Assembly: GCA_907165135.1 (NCBI GenBank)
Contig: OU015567.1
Location: 5,709,001 to 5,773,000, forward strand
DNA: 64,000 nucleotides
Reading direction: 5' to 3'
DNA from: Oikopleura dioica
Lineage: Eukaryota > Chordata > Appendicularia > Copelata > Oikopleuridae
Every line of letters begins with the position of its first letter. The first letter of the stretch is position 1. Positions 34,408-43,460 of this stretch are shown here, in pieces. The notes below the pieces were generated by a model. That model was not told the DNA's origin and did not search any database. It saw only the letters and a program-made list of their open reading frames with translations. The position numbers and the translations under genes were made by a program.

Positions 34408-35603
34408 GATACGGAAGCGGCTGTCCTGCAAGAATTTTGCTCGATCTCTAACTCTAGAATGCCAAGCCAAAATAACGAGAATCAAATTTTAAATTTGCGT
34501 GGTTTTATTTGTGATTTGAATGACGGAAAAAGGCGCGACGCGGGGTTAAATAGCAGCGAGATTCGATCAGTGTTTTTGAGCAAGCGGTTGTTTTTGAAAA
34601 ACAATTTTTCTATCGAAAACAAGGAAGAGAGCCCGCGGCTTCTTTTAGCGGTTTTTCTTGCGGGAAATCCTTTCGGATCGATTTCTTTTCGGAAGAGGAG
34701 CTGGTCGAACTTGCCAAGCAAGTTATTTTCAAAGGTTTCGGGAGCCGGCGCCGCGCGTGACGAGATAAAACGCAAATTAATTATTATTTTTTATAATAAA
34801 AGCAGAAAATAATAACAGCCACTTAAACTTCTCACTATGTGACCGTAGAAGTGACTGTTAATTATGATTGAAATAAATAAAGGATGAGAAAAGTAAAAGA
34901 ATATATACAAAATTTTAACAAATAAATTGAATAAAATTTGGTCAGGATTTTATAAAATAAATTTATCAAAATTGAAATCATAGAAGAAGCAAATTCCAAG
35001 GAACATACCCGGGGGAAGTTACTGTCGCGGTTCGCACCGTATCTTCTCTTACGGATGAGCTAGTTTGCGACAAGCGGACGCACTGACAGAGAGTTTGTCC
35101 GACCCCACGGCACCGAGATGATACGACGGTTTATCTGCTCGTTGGAGTTGTTGTTGTTGAAGAAGGTGTTGACGGCTATTCTGTTGTAGACTTTGAATCG
35201 TATGTACTGTCAATAATCGAACTTTAAAATCGCAAAGCAATGATAAGAAATATCAATAAATAGATTAAACATGCGGTTTTGCGAATTGCATATTTTTGAT
35301 GAATTGACGTCAGATCGCATTATGATGAGAGCATATGAGCATTCCAATGATAGAACGTATAGATCGTAAGGAGATGACATGATGATAAGACAATTTTGGG
35401 TCAATCTGGCTCGTTAAAACTGACCATCTTTTCATTTTAAGTAGAATATCGTGAAATGATTTTTGCAAATATGTCTGATCAATTTGGTGATACCAAGCTG
35501 ACAAGACAAATTTAAACTAGCGTAGAACCGAATTGGCGTAAATATTTGGCCGTGAAATAAAAATTTTTTATTTGGCTTGAGGCGTTGTTCCCTAAGGATA
35601 TCA
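34407..35603 (-). repeat. 5' LTR (1197 bp)
   Basis: Starts (minus strand) TGATATCCTTAGGG at 35603 and ends CCGTATCA at 34407, where the primer-binding site begins without a spacer. The final A supplies the first base of the gag ATG. A frame open from 34485 would add 26 LTR-encoded residues to Gag if transcription and initiation began upstream. Confidence 0.96.
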
Positions 35604-35608
35604 CATGA
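35604..35608. repeat. Target-site duplication (right), CATGA
   Basis: Matches 27587-27591. Five base pairs is usual for Ty3/gypsy integrases. Confidence 0.95.
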
Positions 35609-35963
35609 TGGAGCATCTCACACCGTTGAAGCAAATGAGAATATCTCCAGCACGAAGACCAGCTTTATCTGCTAACGACCCCGGGACAACCTCGCTGATG
35701 TGGATTCCTGCTTCGCTATTTTCGCTGAGCCTGAATCCAATTCTACCCTTAATGTTCTTCACATCTTTGATGAAGATTGTTTTCTCGTCATATTCTTCTC
35801 GCGTATCCCTTGTCTCCACGGACGAAGTGATGCTTCTCGGAGGCTTTCGAGCTGCAGAAGGAATAATTTTTGGATGTTTTTTCTTCATCGAAATCGGCTT
35901 CTTTTTTGATTTAGATGGCGATGGTGACTTCTCTGGTGATCGTAATTTGGTGAGCTTCGACAT

Positions 35964-36140
35964 GCTAGCTGTTGGCGATCTATTTCTTCTCCGAGGAGGA
36001 CTTTGCGGTCGACGAACTTCCTCATCCTCGCTCGAGTTCAAGAAGCTCATGCTAGCTGTTGGCGATCTATTTCTTCTCCGAGGACGACTTTGCGGTCGAC
36101 GAACTTCCTCATCCTCGCTCGAGTTCAAGAAGCTAGAAAG
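35964..36140 (-). repeat. Tandem 87-bp coding repeat (SFLNSSEDEEVRRPQS)
   Basis: Two copies encode SFLNSSEDEEVRRPQS-x-PRRRNRSPTASM. They are almost identical in DNA, so the duplication is recent or gene-converted. The products are basic/acidic, RS-like. Confidence 0.8.
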
Positions 36141-36786
36141 ATCAGCATCTGGTGGCATCGCTGGAGGTGTTAGATTCTTGCTGCACGTTGGTTCGTCATG
36201 CCTCAATTTCGCACTCTTTTCTTTCATTGCTTTCTTTTCACTTTGCTTCATCTTTCCGACGCCTCTTATTGGACTGTCATTATCAAATGCAGAAGACAAG
36301 TCCGAAATCTCGCTCAGGGCATCTCTTCCTGGACGACGAGGAATGGTGTTATCCACAGCTGGCTTAAGAATCGTCGGCTTTGACGCGCTTTTCTTAGGCG
36401 TTATATTTTCCTTCTCGTGCTTGCTCCTTTTCGCTGCGTGATCTTTCGTGCTTGCTTCGCCCTGCGCGTCCTTTTCAGGAGTCTGAAGCTTTCTCTTGTT
36501 TGAGGTGGGAAACATAAATTCGCGAACGTCCTCTCTGTCAATTGGCGCGGGTGGGAATTGATCATGTTCAGGCGATAGTGCTTGACGATCCTCCGCAGAT
36601 TCATCGAACAAAGCTTGCTGCGACCAGTTATTAGCTGACTCCTGCTCTTCTCGTGGCTGCGAGCGTTCATGACTTTGCGATTTTGAAGCTTTAGATTTCG
36701 AAGGTCCCGGATTTTCTTTTGCAGGCTTTTCCGCTACTGGAAGAAGCTTTTTGAAACGGCTTGATGATCCTGGAACGGGCTTCGAA

Positions 36787-37260
36787 AAATCCACCTTCGG
36801 TACTTTTGGCTCCCAAGAAGTCGCATTTTCAAGTTCTCGATGCAAGGGATCGCTCGAATCTCGTGCTCGGTATGTTCTTGAACTAAAAGCCCTCGCGAAT
36901 TCCAGACGTCTACTAATACCGCTAGCTTGTAATTTTCGAAGGGCTCTAGCCAAAGATTTATTCAACTCGTCGCGCGTTGGTTTTGCTCTCGATCTCGGCA
37001 TTTTTCTGTTAACTCTTTTTGAGAAAAATTCGCATTCGGTACTTTTGGCTCCCAAGAAGTCGCATTTTCGAGTTCTCGATTCAAGGGATCGCTCGAATCT
37101 CGTGCTCGGTTTCTTCTTGAAATAAAAGCCCTCGCCAATTCCAGACGTCCACTAATACCGCCAGCTTGTAATTTTCGACAGGCTTTAGCCACCGATTCTT
37201 TGACCTCATCACGCGTTGGTTTTGCTCTCGATCTCGGCATTTTTCTGTTAACTCTTTTTT
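36787..37260 (-). repeat. Tandem duplication of about 240 bp within the PDZ gene
   Basis: Two adjacent copies (about 36787-37020 and 37026-37260) encode MPRSRAKPTRDE followed by a helical segment and RARDSSDPLxRELENATSWE. The period measured at the start of the unit is 239 bp and at its end 240 bp. The missing base is in the homopolymer at 37016-37020 and breaks the reading frame. Confidence 0.85.
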
Positions 37261-37957
37261 GCTGTTTAGCCTGATCTATTTCAGCATTCCTCGTCGGCGA
37301 TTTGAGCTTCGCAAAGTAATCGTCATCTAAATCCTCGTCGAAAGTCTTCTGCGTGGCTGAGGCTTGCTCCAAGGTTGGAGAAGTGGGAGGCGTAAAATAT
37401 TTTTCATTAGTCCCTTGTGACTCTTCTTGAGGTTGAAGTTGAATTGCTGATGTTGACTCTTGTCGATTTTGAGTTGCTTGGGTTGACTGTTGTGAGTCGA
37501 GAGCAAGCGCTGTGTGGTTTAAAAGATCGCCCACTCGCTGGGTCTGGTTTATCCCTTCTTGTGACTTCTTCTTTCTTTCTTCTTGAGACTCTTCGGCGCA
37601 TAAGTTCAGCGCATCGTGAGTTCTCCTTTTTCTCCCTTCAGTCTCTCGTAGCGTCTCTCCAGAAGTCTGTGACCAGAAATCTTTCATTTCGACCTTTTTC
37701 GATCTCCCTGTCGTATCTCCCGAGGACGCCATGAATATTTCCGGGGTATCCATCGATTCTTCCTGATTTTCATTGAAGAGGCGTCGACGAAGCTTTCTCG
37801 GGGGCTGTGGAGGTGAAGCGGGTGCTGATTGATCAGTATTACTGGGCGATTTCGGTCGACTCTTTTCAGGCGTTTTGTAGACGGAGGAGCCTTGAGAAGA
37901 GTTGGCTTCTTCTTCGTCTTGCTGGGAAATCTGCGCAGTGTCCATTGGCTGCAGCTC

Positions 37958-38076
37958 ATCATCGAAAAGTTCTCCGCTGACGGAGAGGGAGATCTCTGGA
38001 TCCGAAGGCACCTCATTATCGAAAAGTTCTCCGCTGACTGAGAGGGAGATCTCTGGATCCGAAGGCACGTCATCAT
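37958..38076 (-). repeat. Tandem 54-bp coding repeat (VPSDPEISLSVSGELF)
   Basis: Two near-identical copies of an acidic motif DxEVPSDPEISLSVSGELF(D) in the N-terminal half of the same gene, plus a partial third start. It keeps the reading frame. Confidence 0.8.
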
Positions 38077-38792
38077 TGAGTAGTTCTTCTTGACTAGTTC
38101 TTTGAGAAAACTCAGCAGCTCGCTCCATCATCTCATATCGGCTCAGTTGAGAAGGTTGAGTTTCCTGAGTTTCCCGGCCATCGGTGCTCTTCTGAGATTG
38201 GAGAAGCTCCGCTAACGGTATTCGAGGGGGGAATCTCAGTTGATTCCTTTGGAGAACTTGTCTTTCGTTGGGGAATCGGCGCTATAATTCGAGTTTATTT
38301 TCAATATTTATTTGATCGCTTACTTGGCTCGGGATCAAGATTTGGGGCCACCTTTGAGTTGGATGATTTGTTAGAAGTCTTCTCCGGCGATTTGAAGTGG
38401 GGTGAAGGCTGCGAAAACTCAGCAGCTCGTTCCAGCGGGGGGATATCTACGCGGAATTGCATGAAAATACGTCAGCTGGCTTTAATTTTACCTATTTCTG
38501 AAGATTCACCCTGGTCAATGAGACGCTCTCCCGAATTATCATCCGACGAAGGGGATTCGTCACTCTCTTTTCGTTTCATTCTCAATCCGATAGCGCACTG
38601 TCTGAACAAAAAATATGGGATCCTTTCTCTACTCGATTCTCGAAAAATGAGTATTTTCAAATGATGCTCCGACTCGCCTTGATCGCAGTCTCTCGATCAG
38701 ATAAAAAATGATCGTTTAGACATGGACGAATCAAAGAGTAGAAAGAAAGAAAGATGTTTTTGGACATTCAAATTGGCAGTAATCGGTTTTTT

Positions 38793-39450
38793 TTAAAAAG
38801 AAGGACTCGTTGCTTGAAACTCCTTGAGGCTCTTTCCCATTTGCTCCGCGCGAAATATCACTTCCGCTTCTTCATCCAACGCCGGTTTTCGCCATTTTCG
38901 ATGATCTATGTCCGCCAGTCCGCCGAGAATCTCTCGCATAAAATAAGGAGGGAAGCGTTCGCTATTCTCGACGATGTGAGCGAATCCTCCGCCACCGCCA
39001 AATTCGACGGCAATATGACCTAAAATCAATTCACCTTTGTTTCTCATCATTTTCTCACCTTATTGATGGGGAACTTTTTTGAAGAGATCTTTGAGGCCTC
39101 CTCTTTTGATGATGTTCATTGATGCCGCCTTCATCAGCGCCATATCCGAAGCTAAAAAAATACCTTGAAGACATGGAAGACTATCATGAAACTAACCCAT
39201 TCCTCCATCGTCATTCTTTTCATCACGAAGAAGAGCAGAAAAAACAGACTCGCGTTTCTGGTTACTTGGACGGATTGGACCACGGGCATCGTATTATTGA
39301 ACGACGATTGTGTTTTCATCTGGTAATTCGTCGATTTCTTTTTGAATTTTCGCAGCGTTTTCTTTGTTGCCTTTGAGATCGGCACGCATCAGCATTCCAG
39401 TGAGTTTGTTTCTGATTTCTTTGATTTCAGCAGCAGCTAAATATTAGATA
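38793..39450 (-). pseudogene. CWF19L2: CWF19L2 remnant with large internal deletion
   Basis: The upstream part (39450-39160) encodes a helical block (KEIRNKLTGMLMRADLKGNK and PDENTIVVQYDARGPIRP) like the N-terminal CWF19L2 coiled region. The downstream part (39040-38795) encodes the family C-terminus: AVEFGGGGGFAHIVENSERF, then PPYFMREILGGLADIDHRKW. The whole central HIT-like domain (several hundred residues) is missing between them, with a stop at about 39155. CWF19L2 acts in spliceosome disassembly and lariat debranching. The deletion makes this copy non-functional. Confidence 0.75.
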
Positions 39451-39479
39451 GATTATACAGTATAAATTATATAGTATAA

Positions 39480-40920
39480 TTTATACAGTATAATTATACT
39501 CCAATAAGAGTGACTTACATTTGCCCTCATGCTTGAATCTTTTCTTAGGCCTACTTTCAGGCTCAACTTCTGCCTCTCACTCCGCCGGTTGACGTAAAGA
39601 ATAGCGAGCTCGGTAAAGATGCCCATGTAAGCGCGATCGAGGCCAAGGGCGCCTTCAATCATAGTGATGAGTTCCTCAAAGAATCCACGATCCTGATAAT
39701 AGCTCATAAGATCGTCGAGTTCGTCAGTGAGGAGAGTAGAAGCAAGAAGGATTATCAGCCTTGATGAAGGAATCGATCGATCGAGATTCTTGACATTGTT
39801 GATCAAGACTTCCATAGCAGAAGTCGTGGCGTCGAACTTCTTGAAGATGGCGAATGCTTCTTCGTAGAGCTCATAGTTGATGCAGATTTCGGCGATGTTT
39901 GGAGCATCGTAGTTGTCAAGTCGAGAGATTTAGTTCATGACGCGGGTAGTATCAGCCTTGACAGCAGTGAGGATGAGCAAGTTCTGCAAGTTTCGATGAT
40001 CGGAGAAGACGGAGTTCTCGAGAACGACCTTTTCCAAAAGCTCGATCAACTCGTTTGGTAAGTCAGCTTCCATGAAAATCTTTTTAGCCACAGAGATTCC
40101 ATCAGGATCCTGAGCCTCACCGAGAGTGGTCTGGACAACCTGATCGATGACAGATCGTCTGTGTGGGTTATCGTCAACAAGAACCTTAGCCCATAGCTCA
40201 GAGTCTTTTCTTTGGACAAGGTTTCGCGCTTCGTTCTTGAATAATGAGTTTTCGTTGCAGACCTTGATGAGTTCGTCGTCGCACATTCCACGCTCGTACG
40301 GAATACATGCGAGATGAGGATCTTGCTTTTCGCAGTATTTACCGACAACAGCGGGTTCTCCCGAAGGAATCGCTCAGGGTTGTTGGCATCAATGTAGATC
40401 TTGGCCAAAGCATTGTGGGTGGCGGGTTCTTGGCAGTCTTCAGCTATTCGCGACTCTAGCCACGGGAGAAGGAGCTAGGACAACCATGATGAGGCTCTTG
40501 ATCACATCTGGCTCGCAGTCGACATCCAAAAGCCCACCAATGACCTTCAGTCGAGATGGGTTAACTTTCTGGACGTAGATCTCGATGTATTTCTGGAGAT
40601 TATTTCTGTAAAGATGGAGAGCCTACTCGTGGACGAAGTCTAATCGATCGCAGACGATTATCAAAGGAATTGGTCCCACATTTTCTGCTCTTTCAAGAAG
40701 TTCTTGACTTTTTCTGGCTCGTAGCAGTTCGATTCTCGGCAGATTCGCTCGACTTCCCGTGTCCTCAAACTCTTTAAAAATCGCCTTGAAGTTGTTCCAT
40801 AAGTTGAAAGTCGATTAGATTGTCTGCTGGATTTTCTGGCTCCACTTCGTTCGAGCGATCCAGGATTTCTGAGTACTCGATTTCGCTCATTTCATCATGA
40901 GTCGGATTTGTCGAAGCCAT
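39480..40920 (-). pseudogene. CLTC: Clathrin heavy chain pseudogene
   Basis: Blocks of the clathrin leg follow one another: [20 protein letters not shown], then [14 protein letters not shown][24 protein letters not shown], [93 protein letters not shown], and [20 protein letters not shown]. Lesions: TAG in place of a leucine (about 40632), TAA in place of a tyrosine (39930-39932), frame changes near 40345 and elsewhere, and about 350 residues missing between NLDRS and ELDDLMSYY. The first residues ([20 protein letters not shown] at 40920) do not look like clathrin. No introns are evident, so a retrocopy origin is possible but unproven. Confidence 0.88.
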
Positions 40921-41112
40921 CAACAATTCTAACAAGAGCAGTTTTTTTAGTTGAATTCGCTTTAATTTTGGTTACGGAAAAATCATCTTGAAGAAGTTTT
41001 ACAAGAGGTATTTACAGCAGTAGAGTTAGTTCGGAATTGATTACAAGTTTTTTGGAAAGAAGAAGTACAGATTCTAAATTTGATTAAATTGTTCTGAGCG
41101 GCGGGGAGGAGG

Positions 41113-41667
41113 CCTATTCGGCATTTTCACTTGACTCTGCTGCGTTTTTCGCGTCTTTGCGCTGGGCTGGAGGATCGGCCGCCAGAACTCGCCACGGTAC
41201 GCGGCGACAAAGTATGTTAGTGAGCCTAGAAAGGTTTAAACCTCGCGTTTACTGTGTTTTAAGTTGTATTTGTACCTAAAGCCAAGCAAACAGCCGGCAG
41301 TAGAGTGGGCAGAGATGGACTAGAAACACCAGCAATGAGCAAATAGATCGCGAATCGAAAGTAATAGGACGTGGCGACTGGACCCAGCTTGGAAACAATT
41401 TGAGTGACGTTTTTGTGCAAAGGGCGTTCTTGAACCCGGCCTCTTTTTCTCGCTGGACGGGACCATTCGACGAAGCTGACCAAAAGGCACAAAATGCCGC
41501 CGACAAGCGCGAAAGGCCATCGAGGGAAAAGCCCTAGAAGTGTTTTATAAAAATTCTTCTTAGCAAGCTCAATCACCTGCAACAGCGATTATGGCACCAA
41601 CAATCATGAAAATAGAAGCAAAGAGGGTTTGTTCATTCGCCCAAAGTCCGAATTCGATCTCGCGCAT
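41113..41667 (-). CDS. CYBA: Cytochrome b-245 light chain homologue (p22phox)
   Basis: Exon 1 (MREIEFGLWANEQTLFASIF, then MIVGAIIAVAG) is joined through a 43-bp GT-AG intron to exon 2 (FPRWPFALVGGILCLLVSFVE, then RPARKRGRVQERPLHKNV and YYFRFAIYLLIAG); a second short intron leads to the last exon (VPWRVLAADPPAQRKDAKN; TAG at 41113-41115). The ANEQ start, WxxARKRG loop and two or more membrane helices match CYBA, the membrane partner that stabilises NADPH oxidases. The C-terminal tail is much shorter than in mammals and lacks the proline-rich segment that binds p47phox. It is the last gene of the minus-strand cluster, 83 bp after RPAP3. Confidence 0.82.
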
Positions 41668-41750
41668 TTTAAATTAATCTAAATTTGAAAATCGTCATGA
41701 TTTAGAAAAAATAATTTCTTGAAAGAATGAAAATCTTAAAAAAATAAGTG

Positions 41751-43316
41751 CTAGTTGAGGAAGGCGGCTTGAAGGTTTGCAGGCGCGGTTTCGAGCAAAT
41801 CGAAGAGTTCCTTGATGATGGCTTTTTCCGCGTCGAGGAGGAAGAAGAGGGCAGTATTGAATCTTGGCACGCGGGCAACGGCGGAGAGGAAATCTATCGC
41901 GAAGGAGATCGGCTCTCTTCCGGACCCACTCTGAAGATAGTAGTTGAAGCCAAAAAGCTCATAAGAAAAGCGAACCTTGACAAGATGGAGCAAGGTGGTG
42001 CAAATCTCGACGAGAAATTTCGGCAGCTGCGGGGCGAAGAAAGCAGCTAGCATTTGAGACTCGCCGATTTTCAAGTACTTGGCTTTGTTTTTGAACGTTT
42101 TGATGCTTCTCCAGTCTCGCTCGAGTTCGAACGAGTTTTTCGGCGCTTGGTAGTTGAATGCTTCCTCTGAACATTTTTTGCTTAAATTCATCACTTTTAT
42201 CGGCGCTGTTTATTACCTGTTTCTTCTGCTTCATTTTCATCGAGTAGATCAACAGGTTCTTTTGTCGATTCTTGAGATTTGCTTCGATTAGTTTCCTCAT
42301 CTTTTTTCGCCTCTGGTTTCTCAACTTCCTCGTTTTCTTCCTTAATTTTTTCCGCGACCTCTTCATTAGCTTCTGGCTCTTCCGCTAGTTTTGGCGAGTT
42401 TTTCTCGGCGATTTCGACTGCTTCAAATTTGATCTTTGAGGCGTTTTTCGGCCGCTCCAGTGTCCAAGCTACTTTCGTTTTCAGCCTGTTGTTGATCTTT
42501 TCCAGCGTTTTCTTGGCTTCTCCGTTCTTCGGGTTCATTCTCAGCACTGCTTTGAAGTCTTGAACTGCTCCTTCCAGCTTGCCCAGCTCGTTGCGGCATT
42601 GAGCTCTGAATCAGTTGATTTGCGAGATTCATGAAGACTTCTAGCTACCGTCTAAATAGCGCCTTTTCATAGGAAGCGTCGTGCTTGAGCGCTCTGGTGC
42701 AGTCTTCTTCTGCTTCTCGGTACTTCTTGACTTTCATGTAAGCCATCGCCCGATTGGCTAGAATTTCAATAGAAAGAAGCCAGCAAAGAAGCCTACCAGC
42801 AAAAATGGCGTTCGAGACGTCCAACGAGAGCGACATAGTATAAGACTCGATGGCCTTTTCGAACTCGCCAGCTTTGAAGTGCGCGTTTCCCTCGTTTTTG
42901 TACTCTTCAGCCAGTTGTAGGCGCTCTTCCTCTTCGTCATCTTCCTAGAAATAGAGCTTTCAAAAGTACGAAAAAGAGTGAATTTACGTTTTCTTCCCCC
43001 GCTGATTCGATTTCGGAGCCGTCTGAGTCCACCCTGACGACGTGTTTCTTTCTCTGGCGCTTGTTTCTCAACTGCTGGACGACTTTGGCGCCCTTCTGAG
43101 ACTGTCTCTTGAGCTTTTCGTCGGTCTTCTGGATGTCGCCCGTCCAATTGGCTCAAGCTGGCTGCCTAAAACGGAAACTCGCAGTTGCAAATTGACAAAG
43201 CAATAAATTGAGCAACCAAAATCGAGTAATTCGAGAGCCAGGCCTAGATCGGCAAATAGATCCTGCGTGTCCTTCGCGTTTCGCTGCATTTGAAGAGGCA
43301 GCATCGCTGGATTCAT
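41751..43316 (-). CDS. RPAP3: RNA polymerase II-associated protein 3 homologue (RPAP3)
   Basis: Start MNPAMLPLQMQRNAKDTQDL matches the RPAP3 N-terminus (RNAxDxQDLF). A charged stretch is followed by TPR helices (AMAYMKVKKYREAEEDCTRA, then ASYEKALFRR and LEGAVQDFKAVLRMNPKNGE), a Glu/Lys-rich linker, and the RPAP3_C domain (FELERDWRSIKTFKNKAKYL, then LFFLLDAEKAIIKELFDLLE), ending at TAG 41751-41753. RPAP3 is a TPR subunit of the R2TP/PAQosome HSP90 co-chaperone that assembles RNA polymerases and snoRNPs. Only one TPR cluster is obvious, where vertebrates have two. Several short introns are present. 144 bp separate it from CLPB. Confidence 0.85.
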
Positions 43317-43460
43317 TTTCAAATATCCGATTTCTTAAAATTCATACATTTTTAAGCGAAATCACAGAAGGTAGTTTTTTTATCAGTTTTGAATGAAGAA
43401 AGTACGGTTGTTTTTTCAATTAGTTGACGCATTTTTAAGGAAATTTTTAACCTTATATTT

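Larger units (their letters stand above)
27592..35603 (-). mobile_element. Full-length Ty3/gypsy LTR retrotransposon, recent insertion
   Basis: 8.0 kb, transcribed on the minus strand: 5' LTR 34407-35603, tRNA-primed PBS, gag, protease, RT-RNase H-integrase, 3' LTR 27592-28793. The LTRs begin TG and end CA, and CATGA is duplicated at 27587-27591 and 35604-35608. The domain order PR-RT-RH-IN is that of Metaviridae; Oikopleura carries expanded families of this kind (Tor elements). No third env-like ORF is seen between pol and the 3' LTR. The purine tract expected just upstream of the 3' LTR is poor (GGAAGG about 10 bp away). The near-identical LTRs and open frames indicate a young, possibly active copy. 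Confidence 0.97.
35604..38579 (-). pseudogene. 5' half of the PDZ/C2H2 zinc-finger gene
   Basis: Start MKRKESDESPSSDDNSGERL (ATG 38577-38579), then two short introns (about 38448-38493 and 38293-38333), a long Ser/Arg/Glu-rich low-complexity region and the first strands of a PDZ domain (TIFIKDVKNIKGRIGFRLSE, then HISEVVPGSLADKAGLRAGD). The LTR element cuts the domain just after FNGVRCSIM, inside what should be its second half. A second lesion, T5 instead of T6 at 37016-37020 (A5/A6 on the coding strand), puts the N-terminal half (frame ending 36962) and the PDZ half (frame ending 35601) out of phase. Removing the LTR element plus one duplication restores a continuous frame into the zinc-finger half. 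The long disordered region and fingers suggest a nuclear protein. Confidence 0.85.

Noticed and set aside
35605-36441. Plus-strand 278-codon ORF opposite the PDZ region
   Set aside because: It is the antisense shadow of the Ser/Arg/Glu-rich PDZ gene frame, which has homology and codon structure.
35601-37055. Separate gene starting MGAKSTECEFFSKR at 37055
   Set aside because: It begins inside the duplicated unit in the shifted frame; the one-base slip creates an artificial start.
15506-40640. Reassignment of TAG to glutamine in this genome
   Set aside because: Other in-frame stops here are TAA at a Tyr and TAG at a Leu in the clathrin copy and TGA in ANKZF1, while intact genes (CYBA, RPAP3, UPF0489) end in TAG. 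Pseudogene decay explains it better.
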